Shown: positions 19,980-28,630, counted from the first letter of the stretch. The stretch: 64,000 bases of DNA from Aeriscardovia sp. (GCA_017632945.1 JAGBQH010000012.1:62001-126000), one strand, 5' to 3'. Translations and numbers: made by a program. The notes: generated by a model from the sequence alone, not told the origin.

Positions 19980-21178
19980 AAGATAAGCTCTCCGTAGTAC
20001 TGGCCGGCGCCGGGACTGCAGGCCATATAAATACCCTCATCTCTATAGCCGAGCAGATAAAAATCCTTTCCCCAGAAGCCAAGATTACGGTTATAGGAGC
20101 CACGGGCGGGATGGAAGAGACGCTGGTGCCCGCCAGCGGCCTGACGCTTAAAACCATTCCAAAACTCGCCTTCCCTCGCTCCATCTCTCCTTCCACCGCC
20201 CTATTTCCTGCAAAGTGGGCCAAGGAAGTGAGGGATGCGGAAAAGATACTGAAGGCGGTAGATGCAGACTGCGTTGCCGGAGTGGGGGGGTACGTATCTG
20301 CTCCCTGCTACAGAGCTGCCAAAAAACTCAAGATCCCCATCGCCATCCATGAGCAAAACGCCATGGCCGGCATAGCAAATAAGCTTGGGGCCAGATGGGC
20401 CGATTACATAGGCACGGCCTACGACAGCGCGAAACTTAAACCCGGGCGCGGCAAGACCGTCGAGAGGGTGGGCCTTCCCTTAAAGGCAGAAGTCATAGAG
20501 GCCGCCAGAGCCAGAAGGGAAAACCCTGAAGAATGCAGAAGGGACGCTATAGAGGCGCTGGGCTTAAAGCCGGAACTTCCAGTGCTACTTGTGACGGGGG
20601 GATCTTTGGGGGCCCTAAGCATCAACAAGGCGGTGGCAGGAGCATCCAGAGAGCTTTTGCAGGTGTGCCAGGTGGTGCATTTGTGCGGAAAAGGCAAAAG
20701 CGAGATAGTTTCCGAACTGGTTACAAAACTTGCGGGCAAAGACGCCGTAGGAGAACTCCTCCCCTCTCAGGCCGGCCAATACTTTGCGCAGGACGGAAAT
20801 TACAGGATTGTAGATTATTTCCCGCATATGGCCCTGCTTTATAAAGCCGCCTCCCTTGTCATATGCCGCTCCGGGGCGGCGACGGTAAACGAGATGGAAG
20901 CCATGGGGATGCCTGCCGTTTACGTTCCTCTTCCAATAGGCAATGGAGAACAAAAGTTCAATGCCAAGCCCGTCGTAGATAACGGAGGGGGGGTAATGGT
21001 GCAAGACTCCAGGTTCACCGAAGAATTTGTAAAGAAGTACATCCCCCCCCTCATCACCAATAAAAAGAAACTGGAAGAAATGGGTCAGAAGGCCAGGGAA
21101 CTTTCAGGAGAAAATGCTGCTCTCGTCATGGCGGAGGAAATTTTACAGCTCGCAAACTACCATAGGTACCATGAGTAG
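19976..21178 (+). CDS. murG: Lipid II synthase MurG (N-acetylglucosaminyltransferase)
   Basis: Transfers GlcNAc from UDP-GlcNAc to lipid I on the inner face of the membrane, giving lipid II. About 400 residues, slightly longer than usual. The N-terminal membrane/lipid-binding loop is AGAGTAGHINTLISIA, HEQNAMAGIANKLGAR is the conserved central motif, and the UDP-GlcNAc site shows VTGGSLGALSINKA and CRSGAATVNEMEAMGMPAVYVPLP. The ATG at 19976 overlaps the murD stop and matches the family N-terminus; the upstream open frame inside murD is a shadow. It overlaps the murC start by eight bases. Confidence 0.93.
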   Translation: MKDKLSVVLAGAGTAGHINTLISIAEQIKILSPEAKITVIGATGGMEETLVPASGLTLKTIPKLAFPRSISPSTALFPAKWAKEVRDAEKILKAVDADCVAGVGGYVSAPCYRAAKKLKIPIAIHEQNAMAGIANKLGARWADYIGTAYDSAKLKPGRGKTVERVGLPLKAEVIEAARARRENPEECRRDAIEALGLKPELPVLLVTGGSLGALSINKAVAGASRELLQVCQVVHLCGKGKSEIVSELVTKLAGKDAVGELLPSQAGQYFAQDGNYRIVDYFPHMALLYKAASLVICRSGAATVNEMEAMGMPAVYVPLPIGNGEQKFNAKPVVDNGGGVMVQDSRFTEEFVKKYIPPLITNKKKLEEMGQKARELSGENAALVMAEEILQLANYHRYHE

Positions 21179-22655
21179 CCTTCCTTCTCCTGCTTTTCCT
21201 TCACTTGAAGGGAAAAGCGTAAAAGATCTGAAATCCGTCTTCTTTTCCGGCATTGGCGGTCACGGCATGAGCGTTTTGGCCAGGCTGCTGAATGCTGAAG
21301 GCATAAAAGTTTCCGGAAGCGATATTGCAGAAACCGAAATTACAAAAGAGCTAAAAGACGCTAAAATCCCCGTCTACCCCCAGGACGGATCGCATATGGA
21401 CGGCAGCGCCGTTCTAGTATGGTCAAGCGCCATAAAAGAAGGAAATCCCGATCTTGTCTCTGCCAAAAAAAGCGGCATGACCCTAGCCCACAGAAGCGAC
21501 ATCTTAGATCTTTTGATGAGGGAAAAAGAGGGAATTGCGGTTTCCGGAACGCATGGGAAAACTACCACTTCGTCTCTCATCTCATCCATCCTCCTTGTCG
21601 TGGGGAGAGATCCCAGCTGGGCCCTGGGCAGCTCCTTTAGAACCAAGGAAGGAAACGAAGAGGCCTGGAGGAAGGGGGAAGGAGCGGTATTTGTGGCTGA
21701 AGCTGACGAGTCTGACAGCAGCCTTCTAAAGTACAGGCCAAAAATTTCAGTAATTACCAACAGCGACGGAGATCACTTCGACCACTTTGGAACCATTGAA
21801 AATTACAGGAAAGACTTCCTTAGTTTTATAAAGCACTCCGAAAAATGCGTTATGTGCATGGATGACGAGGGAAACAGGAAACTTTTTGGGATGCTTTGCG
21901 AAGCAGAAAAGGGAAAGATTCTGGGCTACGGCGTAAAAGAGTTTAAGGATCTGGAGCTTGAAGGCTTCAGGGAAGAAAAGTACGCCATGCTAAACAATAT
22001 CCGCTTTTTCCCGGCATCTTCCCCCGTTTCTTCTTCCTTCTCTCTGAGCCTTGCAGGAAAAAAGACAGAAGTCGAGCTTAGAATTCCGGGGCTGCATAAC
22101 TGCTTGAACGCCTCTGCCGCTATTTTAGCCTGCACGCAAGTTGGAGTAGACTTTGGTTCCGCCGCCCATGCCTCCTCCCTCTTTTTGGGATGCTCCAGGC
22201 GTTTTGAATTGCTGGGGTGCGAAAACGGAATTAGGCTTTTTACAGACTACGGGCACCACCCCACGGAATTAAAGGCTCTTCTTTCTTCCCTTAAATCCAG
22301 TTATCCCTCTTCCCGAATTGGAGCGCTCTTTCAGCCCTTTGACTATTCAAGGGTGCAAGATTTTGCCAAAGGATACGCCCAATCCCTTTGCGCGGCCGAT
22401 AAAGTGGTAGTGCTACCCATTTACGGAGCCAGGCAAGATCCGGCAAATTTCCCGGGGGTAACCGCCAACCGAATGAAAGAAGCCGCAGAAGCTTTAGGGG
22501 AAGGCGAAAAATTTGAAATGGCTGAAAGCCTTGAAGACGGGGCGAAGAGACTTGCCTCATGGAGCCATAAAGGAGACGTTTTAGTCACCATAGGAGCCGG
22601 GAGCGTGGTGAAGACTAATACTCTGATACTTAAACTTCTTAAGGAAAAGTTATAA
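21171..22655 (+). CDS. murC: UDP-MurNAc:L-alanine ligase MurC
   Basis: Adds L-alanine to UDP-MurNAc, the first amino acid step of peptidoglycan precursor synthesis. About 494 residues. FFSGIGGHGMSVLARLL is the UDP-binding motif, SGTHGKTTTSSLIS the ATP loop, and the DYGHHPTELKALL motif with its tandem histidines is typical of MurC. I take ATG 21171, which overlaps the murG stop; 57 further bases are open upstream but fall within murG. In related genomes ftsQ follows murC; here the stop is followed after 14 bases by the tmRNA gene, so the cluster ends without ftsQ. Confidence 0.93.
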   Translation: MSSLPSPAFPSLEGKSVKDLKSVFFSGIGGHGMSVLARLLNAEGIKVSGSDIAETEITKELKDAKIPVYPQDGSHMDGSAVLVWSSAIKEGNPDLVSAKKSGMTLAHRSDILDLLMREKEGIAVSGTHGKTTTSSLISSILLVVGRDPSWALGSSFRTKEGNEEAWRKGEGAVFVAEADESDSSLLKYRPKISVITNSDGDHFDHFGTIENYRKDFLSFIKHSEKCVMCMDDEGNRKLFGMLCEAEKGKILGYGVKEFKDLELEGFREEKYAMLNNIRFFPASSPVSSSFSLSLAGKKTEVELRIPGLHNCLNASAAILACTQVGVDFGSAAHASSLFLGCSRRFELLGCENGIRLFTDYGHHPTELKALLSSLKSSYPSSRIGALFQPFDYSRVQDFAKGYAQSLCAADKVVVLPIYGARQDPANFPGVTANRMKEAAEALGEGEKFEMAESLEDGAKRLASWSHKGDVLVTIGAGSVVKTNTLILKLLKEKL

Positions 22656-22669
22656 AATCTCACTAGATT

Positions 22670-23037
22670 GGGGCCGACAGGTTTCGACGGCGGTTTACTT
22701 CATCCAGCTGGCATGTCGGGAATGCAGAGTAGCCCGTAAAAGACCTCTGCAAAACTATAAGTGCCAAGAATACAAATCGCACTGAGTTTGTGCTTGCTGC
22801 CTAATTAGGCGGCGCCTTACTCCCTCCGCTCATCAAAGCCTTGGAAAAAGCGGAGATGATAATTTAAAGGCTTGCCTCCGCGCCGGAGCTTACGGGCGCG
22901 GACGGGACTTTTGAAAGCTAAGCCGTCTGTAGATTGTCTATAGAGATACAGAGGCTGAAAAACTGTGTATATAGACTACGCATGTAGAAGGCTGGATAGG
23001 GAACCGTCGGACCCGGGTTCAATTCCCGGCGACTCCA
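22670..23037 (+). ncRNA. ssrA: Transfer-messenger RNA (tmRNA)
   Basis: The 5' end GGGGCCGACAGGTTTCGACG and the 3' T-arm CCGGGTTCAATTCCCGG followed by CGACTCCA form the tRNA-like half; CCA is not encoded. The acceptor stem has one C-A mismatch. The tag reading frame is at 22763-22804 and reads AKNTNRTEFVLAA then TAA, a tag of actinobacterial type with hydrophobic LAA end recognised by proteases. Its 368-base length is normal. It releases ribosomes stalled on broken mRNA. The gene begins 14 bases after murC, with TATAAA at 22651-22656 as a possible promoter element inside or after murC; co-transcription with the mur genes is equally possible. Confidence 0.93.
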
Positions 23038-23101
23038 CTTTAAGGCAGTATTAGCCTTGGCTTTGTTAAAGCCGGATTTGGTTGCAATAGCAGATAAGAA
23101 T

Positions 23102-23131
23102 AAAAGCCAGCCCTCTCGGCCGGCTTTTTTA
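23102..23131 (+). terminator. Rho-independent terminator after tmRNA
   Basis: AAAAGCCAGCC and GGCCGGCTTTT form a stem with one internal mismatch around a CTCTC loop, followed by a run of six T. It lies 65 bases after the tmRNA and closes the mur-ssrA transcript. Confidence 0.75.
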
Positions 23132-23413
23132 ATTTGTCTGGAGAATTTTTCCACGGCGCAAATTTCCCGTTAGGGTGGGGCGACTTATACTCCCTTTCAA
23201 TTTGCCTGTCTCGCTCTGTACCTTATAAACGGATCGCAATGATAAAGCGATGCTCAGAGGCTATTTAAAGGCTTAATTTTGCACTTTTGCAAAGGAAGCT
23301 CGCCCAGTGCCCCCAGAGGAAATATGATAATTCGGTTTCTATTGCCTTCCAGAATATAAACTTCAGACTAGGGATGGCTTGAGTGTAGAGCTTCACATCA
23401 AGTGGGGAGAAAC
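23132..23413. other. Intergenic, AT-rich edge of accessory island
   Basis: Nothing with convincing coding potential is visible here; only very short open frames occur. This is where base composition changes from the housekeeping cluster to the AT-richer island that runs to about 28.5 kb. I looked for a repeated copy of the tmRNA 3' end downstream, as would be left by site-specific integration, and did not find one. Confidence 0.5.
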
Positions 23414-23455
23414 ATGCCTAGGATTTTAATAAAGCATTCTGCAGCGGAGAAATGA
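23414..23455 (+). CDS. Possible 13-codon leader ORF upstream of the acetyltransferase
   Basis: An ATG preceded by GGGGAGAAAC reads MPRILIKHSAAEK and ends in a TGA that overlaps the ATG of the acetyltransferase gene (AATGA). The strong ribosome site belongs to this short frame, although GCGGAG also precedes the acetyltransferase start. It may act as a translational coupler or leader peptide, or be the residue of an original N-terminus in another frame. Confidence 0.3.
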   Translation: MPRILIKHSAAEK

Positions 23456-23934
23456 AATTGAAAAAACGAATTGTAGATAATGAAATCAAATTGATTCCCT
23501 ATTACAAAAATGATGAAGCTTCTTTACCCTGGTACCAAGATGTAGACGTATGCAAACAGGTCGACAACAGGGACAGCCCCTATGATCTAAATCTTTTGCA
23601 CCGCATGTATGAGTTTCTTTGTTCGCATGGAGAGTGTTATTTCATCGAATACAGGGGAAAATTAGTTGGGGACGTTTCTTTAAGAGAGAATGCGGAAATT
23701 GCCATTATAGTCTGCAAGGAATTTCAAAATCGACATATTGGACGCCGCTGCGCAAAGGAAATGCTAAAACTTGCCCGCGAAAAAAAGATGGATTTTGTTA
23801 AAGCAAATATTTATTCTTTTAACTCTCAAAGCAGACATATGTTTGAATCAATCGGCTTTTACCAAACGGGCAAGGAGTGGTACAGGTATGATTTGAGGCA
23901 AGGAGATTTTAAATGTGAAGAGAGTGACAACTAA
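23452..23934 (+). CDS. GNAT-family N-acetyltransferase
   Basis: A 160-residue acetyl-CoA-dependent acetyltransferase. The central beta strand AEIAIIVCKEFQNRHIGRR carries the acetyl-CoA pyrophosphate-binding turn (Q/R-x-x-G-x-R/G type, here QNRHIGRR), followed by a helix (AKEMLKLAREK) and the C-terminal FNSQSRHMFESIGFYQTGKEW, all standard for GNAT enzymes similar to ribosomal-protein or aminoglycoside acetyltransferases. The substrate cannot be told. It is the first gene of the AT-rich island after tmRNA and overlaps a possible 13-codon leader frame. Confidence 0.8.
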   Translation: MKLKKRIVDNEIKLIPYYKNDEASLPWYQDVDVCKQVDNRDSPYDLNLLHRMYEFLCSHGECYFIEYRGKLVGDVSLRENAEIAIIVCKEFQNRHIGRRCAKEMLKLAREKKMDFVKANIYSFNSQSRHMFESIGFYQTGKEWYRYDLRQGDFKCEESDN

Positions 23935-24333
23935 GAAAGCACTAAGAAAGCAAGAGTAATATCAGCAAAATTTTCTGTTGCCCCATGAAGGCCTTGTATA
24001 GCAAAATATCTAACGCCGACAGATTTTCGATTGATAATACTGGCAAGAATCCAAATAAAATCTGTAAATTTCAAAAGATATAAACAGGGGTCTGAAGATG
24101 CTCCCATGTAAAACGCCCATGAAGTGACTATGGTATCGGAGATCGCCATAGGAAGCGTAATTGCATCCGACTTTGATAACAAATCTTATTCATCATGAGA
24201 AATACATGCTCTCAGATGGGGAATTGCTGCAAGTAAACCAGGGGGAAGATCAGCAAAATTAGCGCGGATATACGAGCCACTTTACAATTAAAAGCAGTTT
24301 GCAACAGGCATTTGCAGATAAAATGGGAGGGGT
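23935..24333. other. Intergenic region without a supported gene
   Basis: A frame on the minus strand (23931-24182, TTG start) is open for 83 codons but has no ribosome site and no recognised family, so I do not call it. A GGGAGGGG ribosome site lies at the right end for the HNH gene. No repeats or RNA structure stand out. Confidence 0.4.
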
Positions 24334-25038
24334 ATGTTTATAGCAATAAGTTGCATAATACTGGTCGCGATCGCAGCTCCCATCATCCTCTACCTTGTAC
24401 TTAAATCTCCCTTCGGAGGCTATCCCTACTTTACCGCCACTATAGATATTTCCGGCAGAAAAAAGCCCGACACACAGGATTTGGTAGACGAGTACCTTAT
24501 CGAACACGGCATGAGGGATATAGAAAAAGAACATGCCAGAATAAGGGAATGGAAGAAAGAGTGTAGAAGGCAAATAGAAAACAGCCATTTAAAAGGAAGG
24601 CGGGAAAAACAATTTAAAGCCCTTGTAGACGACGATCATGCTTATCGCTTTGTAGTCTTCCGCCTTCAGACAAGGTATCAGCAGAGAAACTATCAGAGGA
24701 CGGCTTATAAGGTCAAAAATAGGGTAGGAGGCTTTGCCTGCAATTACACATATCTTGCGCAAAGAGATGAAATGCTGGCCTCCATAAATTACGAAACTAC
24801 CCTAAAAAAGTGGGACAGCGCTAACCAAAGGAAGCTGCTCACTCCAAAACTTAGGGAAGAAATCATGAAGAGGGACAACTACACCTGTCAGATATGCGGG
24901 AAGTATATGCCGGATAGAGTGGGGCTTCAAATAGATCACATCATCCCCATTGCAAAGGGCGGGAAAACCGTGCCCTCAAATCTTCAGGTGCTATGTTCCA
25001 GGTGTAATGGAAGCAAGCACGATAAGCTGGAAATCTAA
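24334..25038 (+). CDS. Membrane-anchored HNH endonuclease
   Basis: A 234-residue protein with a hydrophobic N-terminal span (residues 3-23, IAISCIILVAIAAPIILYLV) and a C-terminal HNH nuclease domain (about 180-234). The domain shows RDNYTCQICG, the catalytic core QIDHIIPIAKGG, PSNLQVLC and SRCNGSKHDK, i.e. two zinc-binding cysteine pairs around the IDHIIP histidine-metal motif, all intact. The middle is charged and helical. A nuclease fixed to the membrane is odd; comparable designs are seen in proteins thought to act on DNA entering the cell, but that role is only inference. GGGAGG lies very close to the ATG. It converges on the split membrane gene with a 3-base gap. Confidence 0.75.
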   Translation: MFIAISCIILVAIAAPIILYLVLKSPFGGYPYFTATIDISGRKKPDTQDLVDEYLIEHGMRDIEKEHARIREWKKECRRQIENSHLKGRREKQFKALVDDDHAYRFVVFRLQTRYQQRNYQRTAYKVKNRVGGFACNYTYLAQRDEMLASINYETTLKKWDSANQRKLLTPKLREEIMKRDNYTCQICGKYMPDRVGLQIDHIIPIAKGGKTVPSNLQVLCSRCNGSKHDKLEI

Positions 25039-25233
25039 TATCTATGGTTTTTGGCTTGTAATGCCAAAACTAGCGAGCCATGCACCAGCTGGGTCTGCAG
25101 GTCCGCTATATCCAAGATAAATTTTAGAGCCATCACTTAGATTCCAACTTGTATAAATTTGTTGTAAATCAGAAAATGAAATTTTAATCTTACCTTCTAT
25201 CGCTAGGACAGCTTGAGCTATAGCAGCCTTTAA

Positions 25234-25264
25234 TTCTGTTTCGACGGAACTGGGCATATGAAGT
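25234..25264 (-). repeat. Direct repeat copy 1 within duplicated domain
   Basis: These 31 bases are identical to 25741-25771, 507 bases away (a multiple of three). They encode the SSVETEL motif in the second domain copy. Base-level identity in a segment whose surroundings have diverged suggests gene conversion or a recent tandem duplication. Confidence 0.85.
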
Positions 25265-25740
25265 ACCTGTGCAACACACGTCATCATTGGATCCCATGTA
25301 TTAGCCCCACTGACATTTACTACTGGACCTCCTCCTGTTGAACCTATAAACGACAAATCATTGTTTGAAATCTCATTTTGCGTTTCGTAATTTGAACACA
25401 CAGTAGTTGTGGAATCGATATCCATAAGTGCGTCTTGATATGAACTTTCTTGAGTAGTTGCATTGCTATTGATAGAACTAGAATTTGAATTTCCATTTGC
25501 ATTGGTGCTACTTTCGGATGGTGATGAAGATGTTCCAGACAAAATGCTTTTGGTAACGCCAATTAATGCAGACCATGAACCTAGCGGAATAGCGGGTGGC
25601 CCATAACTTAAATAAATAGTGGATCCATCTTTTAGATTCCAGCTCGTATTGATATTCGGCAACCCTGAAAGTTTGGTTAGGAGATTAGAATTTTGACTTT
25701 CTTGTAGGACAGATACAACCTGGGCTATATCCGCTTTTAG

Positions 25741-25771
25741 TTCTGTTTCGACGGAACTGGGCATATGAAGT
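25741..25771 (-). repeat. Direct repeat copy 2 within duplicated domain
   Basis: Identical over 31 bases to 25234-25264 and encodes the same SSVETEL motif in the first domain copy of the split membrane protein. Confidence 0.85.
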
Positions 25772-26613
25772 TCCTGTATAATACAGTTCATTATTGGATC
25801 TAATGGAGTAGGTCCGCCAACTAAAATAGATGGTCCTCCATTCCCTGAATTATTGAAAAATGCCAAATCATCGTTGGAAATTTGACTTTTAGTTTCATAT
25901 TTTGTACATGTAGCTGCAAGAGTTACAGCTACGACAGCATCTGAAGCTGTATGGCTAGGCATTAAAGATGCTGATAGGTTATCCGTACTAGAATCCGAGT
26001 TTCCATTTTGCTGTTGTAAGGCTTCATTTATATAGAAGTTGTCAGCCTTGTAATCAGCGTCAATGTGGTTGTAATATGCTTTCCCTCCAACTAAGCCTAC
26101 AATAATGCAAATGATAACTGATGCGACAAATGGAATGGAGAATCTAGCAAATAGGAGTCTCTTCAAAGGGCTGACTCGTTTTGCGCCCTTTAAAATAAGT
26201 AGCGTAATCAAATCTACAAGAAATATGATCGCGGCAAGTATCGCACATATCCAGATCCATTAGAAATTACGTGTAACGATAAATTTGTATTGAGTATAAG
26301 CATATTCGGTGAATGAGGCAAAACAGAATCCGAAAGCTGCCGCAGAAAGGCTTATAAGCCCTATAAGGTAAAATGGGGGAACTGGTTTCATTTTCGAATT
26401 TTTAGCTGTAGATTTGACTCTCTCCGCGTTGGTGCTGCCTATTATTTGACTAGCGTTTTTCGTTTCAGTCGGTTTCTTTTCTTGTTCAGGATCCTCTCCG
26501 TCTTTTACAGAAATAGAATCTTCCCCTTGTTTTAGTTGATTATCAATCTTGTTGCTCTTTGCACTTTTCTCAAAAGGCTTGTCACCATGAGGCTCTTCAT
26601 CCTCTGAATTCAT

Positions 26614-27140
26614 TCTTCTTCTCTCCTGGCCTATTTTTAAGACTGCTAAAGTTTATCAAATGTCATATCAGTAAACAATTAGATAATCAATTTAAATAAA
26701 TTCATTCAATTTAAGAAAGGCTCAATGTGAAAAAAGAAAAACGGAAAAGTGAACAAAAATTCTTTGCAGAAAAAATTAAAATTCAACGTAAAATCTTTTA
26801 ATTCTGGGATATTTGGCTAAGCATAAATCAGCATGCTGGATCAAGAATCGGCTATATGATCGCGGCTTTTTTGCAACTCTGAAAAGGCGGCAATACTAAT
26901 CGAGCGTAAATCAGAGAAGGCAACTTATCATTTGAAAAAGATAGATGAGGGTGAAATGATCGAGTATACCTGTTTCCAAAATAAAATTGCATTATTCTAA
27001 TCAAATACTTTTTGAAGATCTCCATCAAACCCTGCGTTAAGGCTGTCAGGTTTCGTTGTTTAAACGCAATGTAAGCAGGCATGGAAATCTAGAGGATTTA
27101 CAGCATATACAGGTATTGCAATAAACGTAAAATTAGAAGT
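26614..27140. other. AT-rich intergenic region between divergent accessory genes
   Basis: About 530 bases with very low GC. It must contain the divergent promoters of the split membrane gene and the restriction-type gene. A 76-codon frame on the minus strand (27082-26852) starts MPAYIAFKQRN and could be an eroded fragment, but I recognise no family. No terminal repeats of an insertion sequence were found. Confidence 0.4.
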
Positions 27141-28315
27141 ATGGAACAAGAACAATTTTCCGAATTAAAGTCGAAACTGGATACGCTCAAGGATAGGATT
27201 ACTTCTCAATATGAGGCGCAATCCGCGAGAGTTACCCCCCCCCTTCGGAATGGAATGAGAAGCAGACTGAAAATTATATAGTAGAGCCCTTGTTACGCGA
27301 TCTGGGCTTTAACCTTCAAGATCCGAACAGCCCCGAGGCCGCTGTCCCGGAATTTGACAGGGGCGTACGGAGCAGTAACACCCGTGTCGATTACGCCCTG
27401 TTTTTAAATTCTCAGCCTGTAATGCTTGTTGAGTGCAAGCAGCTGGGCGAACCTTTGGATAAGCATGTAAATCAGTTAGACGAATATTTCCGAGTACCCG
27501 GTGGCCAAATTAATACCGTAAAAATCGGGATTTTATCCAATGGAGATGAGTTTAGATTTTACACCGATAGCAAAGATCCGAATGTGATGGATCCCGAACC
27601 CTACTGGGTGTTTAAATTGTCCAAACTTTCTGATGGTGATGTCGAAACCTTATTACACTACACCGTTAAAAATTTGAAGGAAACTTTAAACGACCTTCCA
27701 GCAACCGTGTACGCTTCCCGACTTAAGCGCTGGCTGCTTGAACGGAATAAAGAGGAACTTGATTGGTTATACAGGGCCACTGCCAAAGAAATAAAAAGTG
27801 GCCAAAGAATTGGAAGTGAAGATACGACAAATGCGGAGAAAATCTGGACGTTAATCTTCCCGGTAAATAAAACGAAAGAAGGACCGACTGCGCTTGAGGT
27901 TGAGCAAAAAGATGGCGAACCTGAATCGGGTCAGGAAGAGTTTGATAAGGAAATAAGTTTGGCAGATTGTCCGAACAATATTTCTTCACTCCATCTGAAA
28001 ATTTCCGGATACAAAATTGAGGGTTCGGAGGTTAAAGATGTAAAAAAATGGTCTGATATGTTTGCTGATGTCATTAAAATCCTCTGTGAAAAATATGACT
28101 TGCCGGCCCATCTGAATCTTTCTGAAGAATCTACATGGCTTCGTTATAGTGTTGACGAACCATCCGGTAAAGTCGGCAGTCAGAATTGGATCAAGGTGAC
28201 AAATGATTACGAAATTAATGTTCATACGGATGCTAATGGGATAACCAGCAAACTAAAAAAGTGTTTTGCAGCAGTAGGTATCAGCGCAAACCAGCTAGTC
28301 TTTTATCTCCGATAG
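27141..28315 (+). pseudogene. Type I restriction R-subunit N-terminal-like nuclease, frameshifted at a C tract
   Basis: The coding sequence starts at ATG 27141 and runs in one frame to GTTACC; after the C9 tract (27235-27243) the protein continues in another frame as SEWNEKQTENYIVEPLLRDLGF and runs to 28315. With one more C (or two fewer) the product would be about 391 residues. It is an HSDR_N-type nuclease domain: the PD-(D/E)xK core is D34...E48-C-K50 of the downstream frame (DYALFLNSQPVMLVECK, about 27389-27439). No helicase, methylase or specificity gene is nearby, so it is a lone nuclease. As it stands the ATG frame ends after about 45 codons; a start at TTG 27290 would lose the N-terminal helix. 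Confidence 0.75.
27235..27243 (+). repeat. C9 homopolymer tract inside nuclease gene
   Basis: Nine consecutive C bases lie 94 bases after the ATG. The downstream conserved sequence is out of frame by one base at this point, so a tract of 10 (or 7) would restore the gene. Such tracts mutate by slipped-strand mispairing and are a classic phase-variation switch; a sequencing error at the homopolymer would look the same. Confidence 0.8.
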
Positions 28316-28630
28316 TTGCTATATAGCAATAATTTAGCAATGCGCTTTGCTTTTAGTATTTGAAACTCTGCTGCAAATAATTTGAGAAAGTATCAAAATC
28401 TGATTGAACTTTCTTAACTCATTTATTTCAGAGGCAAAATTTATCTCTTTATTGCAACCGATTTTTGGCCGCTGCATAGAAATTCATTTCAATTTTTGAG
28501 TGTTTTAGACAGCAAAAACCAACAAAATCCATATTAATTTCAAAGACGTTCATATGGTTAAGATAAAACAATGTGGTCACCCTTTAAAACGTATACGGCA
28601 AACTGTGATGCAGAGAAAAGGGGAGCAGGT
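28316..28630. other. AT-rich intergenic region, right edge of island
   Basis: No open frame with supporting features. The frame of the next gene is open from 28571, but that stretch does not resemble the family. Composition returns to that of the core genes at about 28.6 kb, marking the right edge of the accessory region. Confidence 0.45.

Larger units (their letters stand above)
25042..26613 (-). pseudogene. Membrane protein with duplicated outer domain, split by an in-frame TAA
   Basis: Two open frames, 26613-26260 (117 residues) and 26259-25042, are in the same frame and separated only by one TAA at 26262-26260. The codons after the stop read WIWICAILAAIIFLVDL, a perfect continuation of a membrane segment, so the original product was about 523 residues. 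Its order is a charged N-terminal tail (about 80 residues), a span near LIGLISLSAAAFGF, the span right after the stop, a third span IPFVASVIICIIVGLVGG, then two copies of an outer domain of about 125 residues. Each copy has SSVETELKA and SWNL(K/S)DGS(T/K)IYL. The start has AGGAGAG at good distance. The downstream half could start at TTG 26211. Function unknown. Confidence 0.7.

Noticed and set aside
23931-24182. 83-codon minus-strand frame between the acetyltransferase and HNH genes
   Set aside because: TTG start without ribosome site, no recognised family, in an AT-rich gap where open frames of this length can arise by chance.
26852-27082. 76-codon minus-strand frame starting MPAYIAFKQRN
   Set aside because: Looked briefly like a transposase fragment, but no motif, partner fragments or inverted repeats support this.
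23011-28630. Attachment-site duplication of the tmRNA 3' end
   Set aside because: I searched by eye for a second copy of the CCCGGGTTCAATTCCCGG region at the right side of the island and found none; no integrase gene is present.
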